DNA of 64,000 nucleotides, taken from the NCBI RefSeq assembly GCF_007003975.1, contig NZ_VFTC01000008.1:140340-204339 (forward strand). Reading direction: 5' to 3'. The notes below the pieces were generated by a model, which worked only from the letters and a program-made list of their open reading frames with translations, made no database searches and was not told where the DNA came from. The position numbers were made by a program, and so were the translations under genes. The stretch comes from Mesorhizobium sp. WSM4306. GTDB taxonomy: Bacteria; Pseudomonadota; Alphaproteobacteria; Rhizobiales; Rhizobiaceae. Of this stretch, positions 25,308 through 33,371 are shown in pieces (the first letter of the stretch is position 1; every line of letters starts with the position of its first letter).

Positions 25308-26494
25308 CCGCTGTCTTCGGCCTTGATGAAGGCCTTGTCGCCCGGAATGGTCGCCAGATAGGTGTAGTAGTCCCAGTCCTTCTTGCTCTCCTCGGGCTTC
25401 TTGACCTGATAGAGATACATGTCGTGCACCATCGAGCCGTCGGCCTGCACCTTGCCATTGGCGGTGAAGACATCGTCGACCGGCAGTTCATGCAACAGCT
25501 TGGCGACCGCTTCAGTCTCGTCGGTGCCGGCCTTGTCGATGGCCTTCAGATATTGCAGCACCGCCGAATAGGTGCCGGCCTGGACCATGTTGGGCATGCG
25601 GTTGGTGCGCTTGAAGAAGCGGTCGGCGAAGTCGCGGCTCTTGTCGTCACGGTCCCAGTAAAACCCTTCGGTCAGCACCACGCCCTGTGCGGCCTGCAGG
25701 CCGAGCCCATGCACTTCGGCAAGGGTGAAGAGAAGTGCTGCCAGCCGCTGGCCGCCGGCGACAATGCCGAACTCGGCCGCCTGCTTGATCGAGTTGGAGG
25801 TGTCGAGGCCGGCATTGGCAAGGCCGATGACCTTGGCGCCAGAGGACTGCGCCTGCAGCAGGAAGGAGGAATAGTCGGTGGAGCCGAGGGGATAGCGTAC
25901 TTCGCCGAGCACCTTGCCGCCGCTTGATTCAGCCAGCTTTGCAGTCTGTTCCTTCAGCGAATAGCCGAAGGCATAGTCGACGGTGATGAAATACCAGCTG
26001 TCGCCGCCCTGCTGGACCAGCGCGCCACCGGTGCCGACCGCCTGGGAGTGGGTGTCGTAGACCCAGTGGAAGCCATAGGGCGAGCACTGCTTGCCGGTCA
26101 GCTCTGTCGAAGCGGCGCCGGTGACGATGTCGATCTTCTTCTTTTCCTTGGAAAGCCCCTGGACGGCCAGCGCCACCGAAGAGGTCGTCAACTCCATGAT
26201 CGCGTCGACCTGCTCGGTGTCGTACCACTGGCGGGCGATGTTGGAGGCGATGTCGGGCTTGTTCTGATGGTCGGCGTTGACGATCTCGATCGGCGCGCCT
26301 TGGACCTTGCCGCCAAAATCCTCGACGGCCATCTTGGCGGCCTCGACCGACCATTTGCCGCCGAAATCGGCATAGACGCCCGACTGGTCGTTGAGGATGC
26401 CGATCTTGACCTTGCCGTCGGAAATTTCGGCCGCTGCCGCGGGCATGGCGGTCGCCGCAAGCAGCGCGGCGGAGACGAGATAGGATGCTTTCAC
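25286..26494 (-). CDS. Periplasmic substrate-binding protein of the Liv-type ABC importer
   Basis: 402 residues from a GTG at 26494 with GGGAGG upstream. The signal peptide ends at PAAAAEI. The mature protein starts SDGKVKIGILNDQSGVYADF and holds the type I periplasmic-binding fold (IEIVNADHQNKPDIASNIAR, YFITVDYAFGYSLKEQTAKL). Two cysteines are present (KQCSPYG; DSGCPL near the end). The group differs from classical LivK and often binds urea, amides or aromatic compounds, so the substrate is open. It is the first gene of its operon. Confidence 0.92.
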   Translation of the reverse strand: MKASYLVSAALLAATAMPAAAAEISDGKVKIGILNDQSGVYADFGGKWSVEAAKMAVEDFGGKVQGAPIEIVNADHQNKPDIASNIARQWYDTEQVDAIMELTTSSVALAVQGLSKEKKKIDIVTGAASTELTGKQCSPYGFHWVYDTHSQAVGTGGALVQQGGDSWYFITVDYAFGYSLKEQTAKLAESSGGKVLGEVRYPLGSTDYSSFLLQAQSSGAKVIGLANAGLDTSNSIKQAAEFGIVAGGQRLAALLFTLAEVHGLGLQAAQGVVLTEGFYWDRDDKSRDFADRFFKRTNRMPNMVQAGTYSAVLQYLKAIDKAGTDETEAVAKLLHELPVDDVFTANGKVQADGSMVHDMYLYQVKKPEESKKDWDYYTYLATIPGDKAFIKAEDSGCPLVTK

Positions 26495-26851
26495 AGGTGG
26501 TTCCTCCCTTGTGGCCGACGCCGGGAAACGCGGCGGCCTTGCAATGGTTCAACAGTTCGGTCCGATTCTCTCTGAAATTCGGTCCGTCGCGCCCGCCACT
26601 TCTCCTCTTGGCAACCCCTCCGCCCTGGGTGCGCCGGGAGCCTAGCATCACATTTCGCAAGGCGAGAATGCTATTTTCGTAGCATGGCGTGCGGGCATCT
26701 CGGCGGCTTCCAGACCCAACGAGCTGGGTTTCGGCTGCTTGCTGGCCAAGGCATTGACCCGGCTGATTTTTCCACTCTTATCTCGATTTCACGTCGTTCG
26801 AGTGGAAAACCCATGTTTTTCAGCGGCTTACCTTGCAAATCTCGGCTTCAT
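26495..26851. other. Upstream region of the Liv operon
   Basis: About 360 bp between the substrate-binding protein start and the convergently placed stop of the SDR gene. No gene is seen. It holds the GGGAGG ribosome site of the Liv operon and the palindrome at 26668-26685. Confidence 0.5.
26668..26685. promoter_or_regulatory. Inverted repeat upstream of the Liv operon
   Basis: ATGCTA-TTTTCG-TAGCAT, a perfect 6-bp inverted repeat with 6-base spacer, about 175 bp before the GTG of the substrate-binding protein gene. It could be an operator; the regulator is unknown. Confidence 0.35.
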
Positions 26852-27559
26852 TCACCACGGCAGCCTTTTGCCATCGCGGAAGAAGCCGCCGGTCGGGCCG
26901 TCGTCCGGCAAGGTCGCGGCCCAGACGATGCCGGCCGCCCCTTGCGCCACCGGGCGCCCGCCTGGGCCGCCCATATCGGTCGCGACCCAGCCGGGGCAGA
27001 TGGCATTGACCAGCACGCCGGCGCCGCGCAATTCGGCCGCCAGGATGCAGGTCAGTGCGTTGAGCGTCGCCTTGGTCGTCGAATAGGCCGGCGCGCCGGC
27101 GCCCATCGAGGCGAGCGAACCGCCCTCGGAGGAGACGTTGACCAGTCGGCCATGGCCGGAGGTGCTGAGCAGCGGCGCGCAGCCGGCAGCTATGCGCCAG
27201 GCGCCGAAGACATTGGTCTCGAAGGCTTCGCGGATCACCGTCCAGTCGGGTTTTAGCGCCCGCGCACGCGGGTCGTAGTGGATGGCGGCGTTGTTGACGA
27301 GCACGTCGAGGCGGCCGAAGCGGCGCTCGATTTCGGCCGCGGCAAGGGCTGCCGCGTCAGGTGCCGCGACATCCAGAGCGATGGCCTCCACCTTGCCGCC
27401 GAGTTGCCTCGCGGCCGCCTCGCCTTTGGCGAAATCGCGCGCGCCAAGCAGCACGGTGAAGCCAAGCGCCGCCAGTTGGCGGCCGGTCTCCAGGCCGATG
27501 CCGCGATTGCCGCCGGTGACGAGCGCGACCTTGCCGGAATTGGCTGTCTGGGTGCTCAT
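26852..27559 (-). CDS. SDR family oxidoreductase
   Basis: 235 residues with the classical SDR motifs: KVALVTGGNRGIGLETGRQL, VLVNNAAIHYDP, a catalytic Ser in VNVSSEGGS, YSTTKATLNALT (Tyr/Lys), and ICPGWVATDMGGPG. This carbonyl-reductase-like arrangement is typical of NADPH enzymes acting on small carbonyls. The substrate is unknown. It sits 14 bp after the YdeI gene and is probably co-transcribed with it. Confidence 0.9.
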   Translation of the reverse strand: MSTQTANSGKVALVTGGNRGIGLETGRQLAALGFTVLLGARDFAKGEAAARQLGGKVEAIALDVAAPDAAALAAAEIERRFGRLDVLVNNAAIHYDPRARALKPDWTVIREAFETNVFGAWRIAAGCAPLLSTSGHGRLVNVSSEGGSLASMGAGAPAYSTTKATLNALTCILAAELRGAGVLVNAICPGWVATDMGGPGGRPVAQGAAGIVWAATLPDDGPTGGFFRDGKRLPW

Positions 27560-27573
27560 CGCTCAGTCCTCAG

Positions 27574-28173
27574 TCACTTCTTACCTTGCGGATAGATCGT
27601 CTCGCCGCGCTTCAGCATCTCGACGAAGGCCTCGATCTTCTTCCTGCGCCCGGCTTCGGTCTTCATGTTGTGGGTGCGGAAGGCGAGCGCGAAGCGGTTC
27701 TGGGCGGAGAGTTTTGCCAGCATCGCTTTCGCCTCAGGTTCGGCATCGATGGCGGCCTGCAGATCGTCGGGGATCTTCATGTCTTTGCCACTGGCATAGG
27801 CGCGGTCCCAGCGGCCGTCGGCCTTGGCCGCCTCGACCTGTTTCAAGCCGTGCTCGGTCATGCGGCCCTCCTCGACCAGGCGGGCGACATTGTCGATGTT
27901 GATCTTGCTCCAGATGCTCTTTTTGCCGCGCGGCGTGTAGCGCTGCAGAAAGCTCTTGTCGTCGAGCGACTTGCGCACGGCATCGATCCAGCCGAAGCAC
28001 AACACCACGTCGATGGCCTGCTTGGGCGTGATCGAGGCGAGGCCGGAGCCGACCTTGTGCACCTTGATCCAGACGTCGCTCTCGCCGGCGTGGTTCTCCC
28101 GCAGCCAGACGTAAAAACTTTCGGGATCGGGGAATTCGCGAACTTTTTCCGGATCGACCTTGATCGGCGCCAT
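27574..28173 (-). CDS. YdeI/OmpD-associated family protein
   Basis: 199 residues from the ATG at 28173, with GAGG five bases before it. Family landmarks are ESFYVWLRENHAGESDVWIK, the DVVLCFGWIDAVRKSLDDKS segment, RYTPRGKKSIWSKINIDNV and IPDDLQAAIDAEPEAKAML, plus the C-terminal RRKKIEAFVEML. YdeI-like proteins have been linked to resistance to antimicrobial peptides in enterobacteria, but their biochemistry is unclear. It is the first gene of a pair with the SDR. Confidence 0.9.
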   Translation of the reverse strand: MAPIKVDPEKVREFPDPESFYVWLRENHAGESDVWIKVHKVGSGLASITPKQAIDVVLCFGWIDAVRKSLDDKSFLQRYTPRGKKSIWSKINIDNVARLVEEGRMTEHGLKQVEAAKADGRWDRAYASGKDMKIPDDLQAAIDAEPEAKAMLAKLSAQNRFALAFRTHNMKTEAGRRKKIEAFVEMLKRGETIYPQGKK

Positions 28174-28309
28174 CGTCACCTCGTTTGTTGCCGGACCGGC
28201 TATATCGGCTGTCGATGCCAGTCTCTGTCAGCAGCGTCGATAAGACCAGGAACCGGACCTCGCGCAACGATGCCTTCGTCGTGGCGGGCGTTGCCGATGA
28301 CTATTTCCA

Positions 28310-28410
28310 GGGAACGCCAACGTCTCACTCCGCTGGGACACCCCTCATCCGTCTCGGCGCTACGCGCCGATCCACCTTCCCCCACAAGGGGGAAGGAAGA
28401 GCGCAGCCTC
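28310..28410. repeat. Palindromic intergenic repeat (type A)
   Basis: Contains CTCATCCGTCTCGGCGCTAC, GTAGCGCC-type symmetry and a CTTCCCCC/GGGGGAAG hairpin. It is nearly identical to the element at 883-980. It abuts the stop codon of the DegP-like gene. Confidence 0.75.
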
Positions 28411-29320
28411 ACTGCAAATGCGGCTTCTTCAAAAAACTGTTGCGGTCGGCGGATTTGACCCTGAGCCAGGTTTCGCGGCCGTCACGCACGACCCTTAGCG
28501 GAATCTCGGAGCCGGCGGGGTTCTGCCATAGCTTGCGGTAGAAATCGGCGAGGCCGTCGACCTCGCCGTCGCGCACGTCGGAGATGATGTCGCCCTGGCG
28601 CAGGCCAGCCTTCGCGGCGGGGCCGCCTTCGGCGACGCTCATCACCACGACCGCACCGTTGCTCTCGGCCGAGAAGGCGCCGAGCCACGGACGCGGCGGC
28701 TTCGCCACCTGGCCGCGCGTCAGGAGATCGTCGAGAATTGGCGTCAGAAGGTTGATCGGCACGACCATGTTGATATCGGCGACCTCGCCATTGCGGCTCA
28801 TCTGCAACAACAGCGAGCCGATGCCGAGCAGGCTGCCGTCCTGGTCGATCAGCGCCGCGCCGCCCCAGGACGGATGCGCCGGGGCGATGAAGATCGCCTC
28901 ATCGAGCAGATATTCCCAATAGCCGGCGAATTCCTGCTTGGTGACGATGTGCGCCTTGACCGAGCGGCCGGTGCCGTCGGCAAACACCACGGGGTCGCCG
29001 ACCTTGGCCTTTTCGGCATCGCCGAGCGCCACCGCCGGCAGGCCGAGCGGCGCCAGCGCCTGCACCAGGCCGAAGCCGGTCTCCTGGTCATAGGCCAGCG
29101 CATGCGCGGGCACCACGCGGCCGTCCTGGTCGGTCAGCCAGACCTCTTCCGCCTCGGTGATGAGATAGCCGATGGTCAACACCAGCCCGTCACCGCGGAT
29201 AACGACGCCACTGCCTTCCCGGCGCGTGCCCAGGGCGTTCGCCGTAAAGGCGTCGTCGGGAACCGTAGCGCGCACGGCGACGACGGAACGCAAGAGCGGG
29301 AACAGGGGATCTATGGGCAT
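28409..29320 (-). CDS. DegP/HtrA-like trypsin-PDZ protein lacking the catalytic triad (pseudoprotease)
   Basis: 303 residues with no clear signal peptide. The trypsin-like fold is recognisable by GSGVVIRGDGLVLTIGYLI and the later GGAALIDQDGSLLGIG. A PDZ domain follows (PWLGAFSAESNGAVVVMSV, GPAAKAGLRQGDIISDVRDG). At the His site the usual TNAHVV is TIGYLI; at the Asp site DLALL is GFGLV; at the Ser site GNSGGAL is PSWGGAAL. All three catalytic residues are therefore replaced. A binding or regulatory role is more likely than proteolysis. It is divergent from yghU. Confidence 0.85.
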   Translation of the reverse strand: MPIDPLFPLLRSVVAVRATVPDDAFTANALGTRREGSGVVIRGDGLVLTIGYLITEAEEVWLTDQDGRVVPAHALAYDQETGFGLVQALAPLGLPAVALGDAEKAKVGDPVVFADGTGRSVKAHIVTKQEFAGYWEYLLDEAIFIAPAHPSWGGAALIDQDGSLLGIGSLLLQMSRNGEVADINMVVPINLLTPILDDLLTRGQVAKPPRPWLGAFSAESNGAVVVMSVAEGGPAAKAGLRQGDIISDVRDGEVDGLADFYRKLWQNPAGSEIPLRVVRDGRETWLRVKSADRNSFLKKPHLQ

Positions 29321-29415
29321 GCTCTCATCCTGGCGGTCGGGCGGAAGATATCTCCTATACGTATGCCGCGGTGCACACGGCGCAAGGCCTTAGGCAACAA
29401 GGCGATCATTTTCAG

Positions 29416-29475
29416 AGGCTCGCGCTGCCCCTCATCCGCCCTTCGGGCACCTTCTCCCCGTGAACGGGGCGAAGG
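29416..29475. repeat. Palindromic intergenic repeat (type B)
   Basis: CCTCATCCGCCCTTCGGGCA and CTTCTCCCCGTGAACGGGGCGAAG form two adjacent hairpins (GCCC-TTCG-GGGC type and CCCCGT-GAACGGGG). It lies between divergent genes. Confidence 0.65.
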
Positions 29476-29499
29476 AAAAAGGCGCCCACATTGATAATA

Positions 29500-29517
29500 G
29501 TTCAACGGAAGTTGAAC
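29500..29517. promoter_or_regulatory. Perfect inverted repeat upstream of yghU
   Basis: GTTCAAC-GGAA-GTTGAAC, 7-bp arms with a 4-base spacer, about 113 bp before the yghU start in the divergent region shared with the DegP-like gene. It looks like a dimeric regulator site; no regulator gene is adjacent. Confidence 0.5.
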
Positions 29518-29630
29518 CTTTCTGAATTGCACCTATCTCTGTCAGTATCTACGTTCCGCCGACTTTTCCGCCATCAGTCTCGCGCCGTCGCGCAAGGCGT
29601 TTCCGCCCGCCAATCCAAGGAATTTCTCGC

Positions 29631-30500
29631 ATGACCGAATACACCCCGCCGAAAGTCTGGAGCTGGAAGAAAGCCAATGGCGGCACGTTCGCCAGCATCA
29701 ACCGGCCGATCGCCGGCCCGACGCATGACAAGGTGCTGCCGGTGGGCAAGCATCCGCTGCAGCTCTACTCGCTGGCGACGCCGAACGGGGTCAAGGTGAC
29801 CGTCATGCTGGAGGAACTCCTGGCGCTCGGCCACAAGGGCGCCGAATACGATGCCTGGCTGATCCGCATCAACGATGGCGACCAGTTCGGCTCGGGCTTC
29901 GTCGACGTCAATCCCAATTCCAAGATCCCGGCGCTGCTCGACCGCGGCGGCAAGACGCCAGTCCGCGTCTTCGAGTCCGGTTCGATCCTACTTTATCTCG
30001 CGGAAAAGTTCGGCGAATTCCTGCCGACCGAACAGCCGGCGCGCGCCGAAACCTTGTCCTGGCTGTTCTGGCAGATGGGTTCAGCACCCTATCTCGGCGG
30101 CGGCTTCGGCCATTTCTACGCCTATGCGCCGGAAAAATTCGAATACGCCATCGACCGCTTCGCCATGGAGGTGAAGCGGCAACTCGACGTGCTCGACCGC
30201 AGGCTGGCCGTATCGGAATATCTCGGCGGCGACGCCTACTCGATCGCCGATATGGCGACATGGCCCTGGTATGGCGGGCTGGCGCTCGGCCGGCAGTACA
30301 ATGATTCCGCCACCTTCCTGTCGGTGCAGGACTACGAGCATGTTCAGCGCTGGGCCAAGCAGATCGACGCACGCCCGACGGTGCAGCGCGGCCGCATGGT
30401 CAACCGCGCCTTCGGCGATCCAGCGATGCAGCTGCACGAGCGGCACGACGCCGGGGATTTCGAGACCAAGACGCAGGATAAGCTGATGGCGGCGGAGTGA
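29631..30500 (+). CDS. yghU: Glutathione-dependent disulfide-bond oxidoreductase (GST superfamily)
   Basis: 289 residues, matching YghU length. The family N-terminus is clear: YTPPKVWSWKKANGGTFASI, NRPIAGPTHDKVLPVGKHPL. The thioredoxin-fold domain has LYSLATPNGVKVTVMLEELL with the Thr-Pro-Asn site, VNPNSKIPAL (cis-Pro) and FESGSILLYLAEKFG. The helical GST domain then runs to about 280. YghU/Ure2p-like enzymes bind two glutathiones and reduce small disulfides. It is a single gene with a palindrome upstream, suggesting regulated expression. Confidence 0.94.
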   Translation: MTEYTPPKVWSWKKANGGTFASINRPIAGPTHDKVLPVGKHPLQLYSLATPNGVKVTVMLEELLALGHKGAEYDAWLIRINDGDQFGSGFVDVNPNSKIPALLDRGGKTPVRVFESGSILLYLAEKFGEFLPTEQPARAETLSWLFWQMGSAPYLGGGFGHFYAYAPEKFEYAIDRFAMEVKRQLDVLDRRLAVSEYLGGDAYSIADMATWPWYGGLALGRQYNDSATFLSVQDYEHVQRWAKQIDARPTVQRGRMVNRAFGDPAMQLHERHDAGDFETKTQDKLMAAE

Positions 30501-30505
30501 GGCAG

Positions 30506-30732
30506 CTCTTCTCCCCCCTTGAGGGGGAGATGTCGCCCTTCGGGCGACAGAGGGGGTCGGATCGACTGGGCTCAACCTCCTTCGACGGATGGAGGTTAGC
30601 GCTTTATCCGGGACGATCCCTCTATAAGTGAAGAAGGGGCTAGATAAGTGAAGAAGGGGCTAGCGCTTCACGCGCGGCGACCCCCTCTGTCGCCTTCGGC
30701 GACATCTCCCCCTCAAGGGGGGAGATCACCTC
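30506..30732. repeat. Pair of inverted palindromic repeats (type C)
   Basis: Two copies of a hairpin element in opposite orientation: CTTGAGGGGGAGATGTCGCC at the left, and GGCGACATCTCCCCCTCAAG near 30701-30720. They share the GTCGCC-CTTCGG-GCGAC hairpin and a run of CCCCCTCTGTCGCC. They enclose a short tandem repeat. The whole 225-bp gap holds no gene. Confidence 0.8.
30624..30663. repeat. 20-bp perfect tandem repeat, two copies
   Basis: ATAAGTGAAGAAGGGGCTAG occurs twice without a gap, inside the space between the two type C palindromic elements. Confidence 0.9.
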
Positions 30733-31931
30733 ATCAACCTCGCCAGCCTCGGCACGCCCTCACCCACAGCCCGGTCATCGGCCAGGGTAAAGCTCATCCG
30801 CATCGTATTGCGCCCCGTTCCATCGGCGTGGAAAGCATTGCCCGGCACAAACGCCACGCGCGCCTCCTTGACCGAGCGGGCGAGCAGCGCTGTGGCATCC
30901 GAGCCCTCGGGCAGCGTCAGCCAGACGAACATGCCGCCTTCGGGGCGGCTCCAGCTCACACCGTCGGGCATTTCGGCCTCGAGTGCGGTAAGCAGGGCAT
31001 CGCGGCGACCGCGGTAGGCGTCGATCAGCTTTTCCACCTGAGTGTCGAACACAGCCTCGGAAACGCGGTGCATCACCAGCTGGTTGATCGACGGGCTGTG
31101 CAGGTCCGAGGCCTGCTTCATCAGCACCAGGCGCTCGACGACGCGGCGCGGCGCGCAGACCCAGCCGACGCGCATGCCCGGCGACAGAATCTTTGAGAAC
31201 GAGCCGCAATAGAGCGTGCGGGCATTGTCGATACCGCCGGAGCGTTCGCAGTCGAGCGCCAGGATTGGCGGCTCGCCCTCGCCGTCATAGCGCAGCGCGC
31301 GATAGGCCGCGTCCTCGATGATGGCGATGTCGAGCCCGCCGGCAAGATCGAGCACCGCCTCGCGTTGGGCGCGGTTCAGCGTCTCGCCGGTCGGGTTGGC
31401 GAAATCCGGAACCAGATAAGCAAACTTGACCTTGCCGCCAGCGGCCATAGCCGCCGCCTGGTAGGCGGCCGGCGTCATGTTGCCGCCATCCGGCGTCAGC
31501 CGGTCGTAGCGCGGCTCATAGGCGTTGAAGGCCTGTAGCGCGCCGAGATAGGTCGGCCACGTCACCAGCGCGGTGTCGCCGGGCGACAAAAAGAGCTTGC
31601 CGAGATAATCGAGCGCCTGCTGCGAGCCGGAGGTGATGAAGATGTTGTGTTCGTCGCAAGCGATGCCGAGCTTGCCCATCTGGCCGGCCAGCCAGCGCCG
31701 CAGCGGCAGATAGCCTTCCGAGACCTGGTATTGCAGTGCCGTGCCCGCGTCGGGGCCGCCGAGCACCGAGGCATAGGCATCGGCGATGGCTTGCGACGGA
31801 AACAAGGCCGGATCGGGAATGCCGCCGGCAAACGAGATGATGTCGGGCTGGTCGAGCAGTTTCAGCAGCTCGCGGATTTCCGACGCCTTCATGCGCGAGG
31901 CGCGCGACGCCAACAGGTCCATCAAACTCAT
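30726..31931 (-). CDS. PLP-dependent aminotransferase (class I, MocR/2-aminoadipate aminotransferase-like)
   Basis: 401 residues. Fold-type I aminotransferase motifs are IISFAGGIPDPALFPSQAI, YQVSEGYLPLRRWLAGQM, FITSGSQQALDYLGKL, VPDFANPTGETL, and the PLP lysine in YCGSFSKILSPGMRVGW. The C-terminal part has PEGGMFVWLTLPEG. It lacks the N-terminal GntR helix-turn-helix of MocR regulators. Relatives include 2-aminoadipate, kynurenine and valine-pyruvate aminotransferases; the amino donor is not determined. A 7-bp-arm palindrome lies just upstream. Confidence 0.92.
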   Translation of the reverse strand: MSLMDLLASRASRMKASEIRELLKLLDQPDIISFAGGIPDPALFPSQAIADAYASVLGGPDAGTALQYQVSEGYLPLRRWLAGQMGKLGIACDEHNIFITSGSQQALDYLGKLFLSPGDTALVTWPTYLGALQAFNAYEPRYDRLTPDGGNMTPAAYQAAAMAAGGKVKFAYLVPDFANPTGETLNRAQREAVLDLAGGLDIAIIEDAAYRALRYDGEGEPPILALDCERSGGIDNARTLYCGSFSKILSPGMRVGWVCAPRRVVERLVLMKQASDLHSPSINQLVMHRVSEAVFDTQVEKLIDAYRGRRDALLTALEAEMPDGVSWSRPEGGMFVWLTLPEGSDATALLARSVKEARVAFVPGNAFHADGTGRNTMRMSFTLADDRAVGEGVPRLARLMR

Positions 31932-31963
31932 GAGCCCACCTCCCCGTGGATGGTTCGACCATT

Positions 31964-31984
31964 TAGGTCAATCTAGCTGACCTA
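31964..31984. promoter_or_regulatory. Perfect palindrome upstream of the aminotransferase gene
   Basis: TAGGTCA-ATCTAGC-TGACCTA, 7-bp arms separated by 7 bases, starting 33 bp before the aminotransferase ATG. Position and symmetry fit an operator for a GntR- or Lrp-type regulator, but none is adjacent. Confidence 0.55.
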
Positions 31985-32163
31985 TTATCAGGCTCCCCCG
32001 CCTGCTGGAATAGCCAGAATGCCATTCCGCGTGGCCCAGGCGGAAAAGCAAACACATTTTTATCGCTCACCGTGGAAAATTGTTGCGCATCCGAAGGCGT
32101 GGATGCAACCTCATTGCGAGCCGACCGGCATAAAAAGAAAAGCGGTCTCAAGAGGGGGATAAA

Positions 32164-32904
32164 GTGACGCTCAAGCTCATAGGGGCCGGCTTCGGCCGCA
32201 CCGGCACGTGGTCGACTTTCGCCGCGCTGAACAGGCTCGGCTTTCCGAGCTACCACATGCAGGAAGTCATCATCAACAAAGCCAACAAGGGCCATCTCGA
32301 TTTCTGGCGCAAGGTGGCGAACAGTCCGCCCGGCAGCCAGCATGACTGGAACAGGGTGTTCGCCAATTACACTGCGACGGTCGACAATCCGGGATGCTGC
32401 GTGTGGCGCGAATTGATGGCCGCCTATCCCGACGCCAAGGTGCTGCTCACCCTGCACCCGCGCGGCGCCGAAGCCTGGTACGACAGCACCATCGACACGA
32501 TCTACTTCACCAAGAATGTCTGGCAGTTCAAGATCCTGGAGTGGCTGACGCCGTTCGGCCGGAAATTCGGCGACATGTCGAGCAAACTGGTCTGGGGCCG
32601 CACGCTGGCCGGCGTGATGGACGATCGCGCCAAGGCGATCGCACGCTACAACGCCTATACCGAGGAGGTGAAGGCGGCGGTGCCGCCGGAAAAGCTGCTG
32701 GTGTTCAAGGTAACGGACGGCTGGGCGCCGCTCTGCGACTTCCTCGGCGTCGCGCTGCCCAACGAACCCTTCCCCAACCTCAACGACCGCGAAAGCATCA
32801 AGAAGATCATCCGCGACATCATCAAGGGCAGCTACATCATGCTTGGGCTGTCGATCGCGGCGATCATGGTTGTGCTGGCGGCGCTGTGGTGGTGGCTGGG
32901 GTAG
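32164..32904 (+). CDS. Sulfotransferase family protein with C-terminal membrane anchor
   Basis: 246 residues from a GTG at 32164 preceded by GAGGGGG. The opening LIGAGFGRTGTWSTFAALNR is the PAPS 5'-phosphosulfate loop of the Sulfotransfer_4 type, with RTGT as the key motif. Later motifs are AYPDAKVLLTLHPRGAEAWY and LLVFKVTDGWAPLCDFLGV. The last 25 residues form a hydrophobic helix (IMLGLSIAAIMVVLAALWWW), suggesting tail anchoring in the inner membrane. It probably transfers sulfate or binds nucleotide; the acceptor is unknown. Confidence 0.85.
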   Translation: MTLKLIGAGFGRTGTWSTFAALNRLGFPSYHMQEVIINKANKGHLDFWRKVANSPPGSQHDWNRVFANYTATVDNPGCCVWRELMAAYPDAKVLLTLHPRGAEAWYDSTIDTIYFTKNVWQFKILEWLTPFGRKFGDMSSKLVWGRTLAGVMDDRAKAIARYNAYTEEVKAAVPPEKLLVFKVTDGWAPLCDFLGVALPNEPFPNLNDRESIKKIIRDIIKGSYIMLGLSIAAIMVVLAALWWWLG

Positions 32905-32912
32905 CGCTTCAG

Positions 32913-33101
32913 CTACTTGCGCGTGATCCACTCGAGGAGGTCCGGCTCGACGTCTTCGTGGCCAGTCAGGTCGCGCACCAGCGAGGCGGCAAGCGCACGC
33001 CACCGCTCTTCCGGAACATTGCCTTCCACGACCGATTTGATGAAGGCGGCGCGCAGGATCTCGCAATCAAAGGCGGATACATCGAAAAGCACTTCTGCCA
33101 T
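32913..33101 (-). CDS. Small hypothetical protein, 62 residues
   Basis: The product (MAEVLFDVSAFDCEILRAAF) is acidic and fully helical in appearance, ending DLTGHEDVEPDLLEWITRK. A GGGGAA site lies before the ATG. It converges with the sulfotransferase 8 bp away. I recognise no family. Confidence 0.55.
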   Translation of the reverse strand: MAEVLFDVSAFDCEILRAAFIKSVVEGNVPEERWRALAASLVRDLTGHEDVEPDLLEWITRK

Positions 33102-33371
33102 TTCGGTTTTCCCCGTTCATATCAGGGGCGGAGCTTGTCGAACTCTCAAGCCAGCGCCCCGTCCACGACATCCGATTCATACTCTGGCCGAACCAAGGTT
33201 CAACACATTTCGACTGTACGTTTTTTACCAACCGCAGCGGTTTGTTGCCTGCTTTTTTGCCGATGCTAGATATGCCGGGCGGCCTCTCCCCAGACGGCCG
33301 CAAATGGCCGGCGCGGCTCAGGCAACATGCTTCACCGGCATTCGCGCCGGCCATTTCAGCTCCGTGCCAGT

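Noticed and set aside
30506..30732. Possible CRISPR-like array because of repeated blocks
   Set aside because: Only two inverted hairpin elements and one 20-bp duplication; no regular repeat-spacer pattern and no cas genes.
31963..33066. 367-codon minus-strand frame
   Set aside because: Covers the sulfotransferase gene in antisense and carries no motif.
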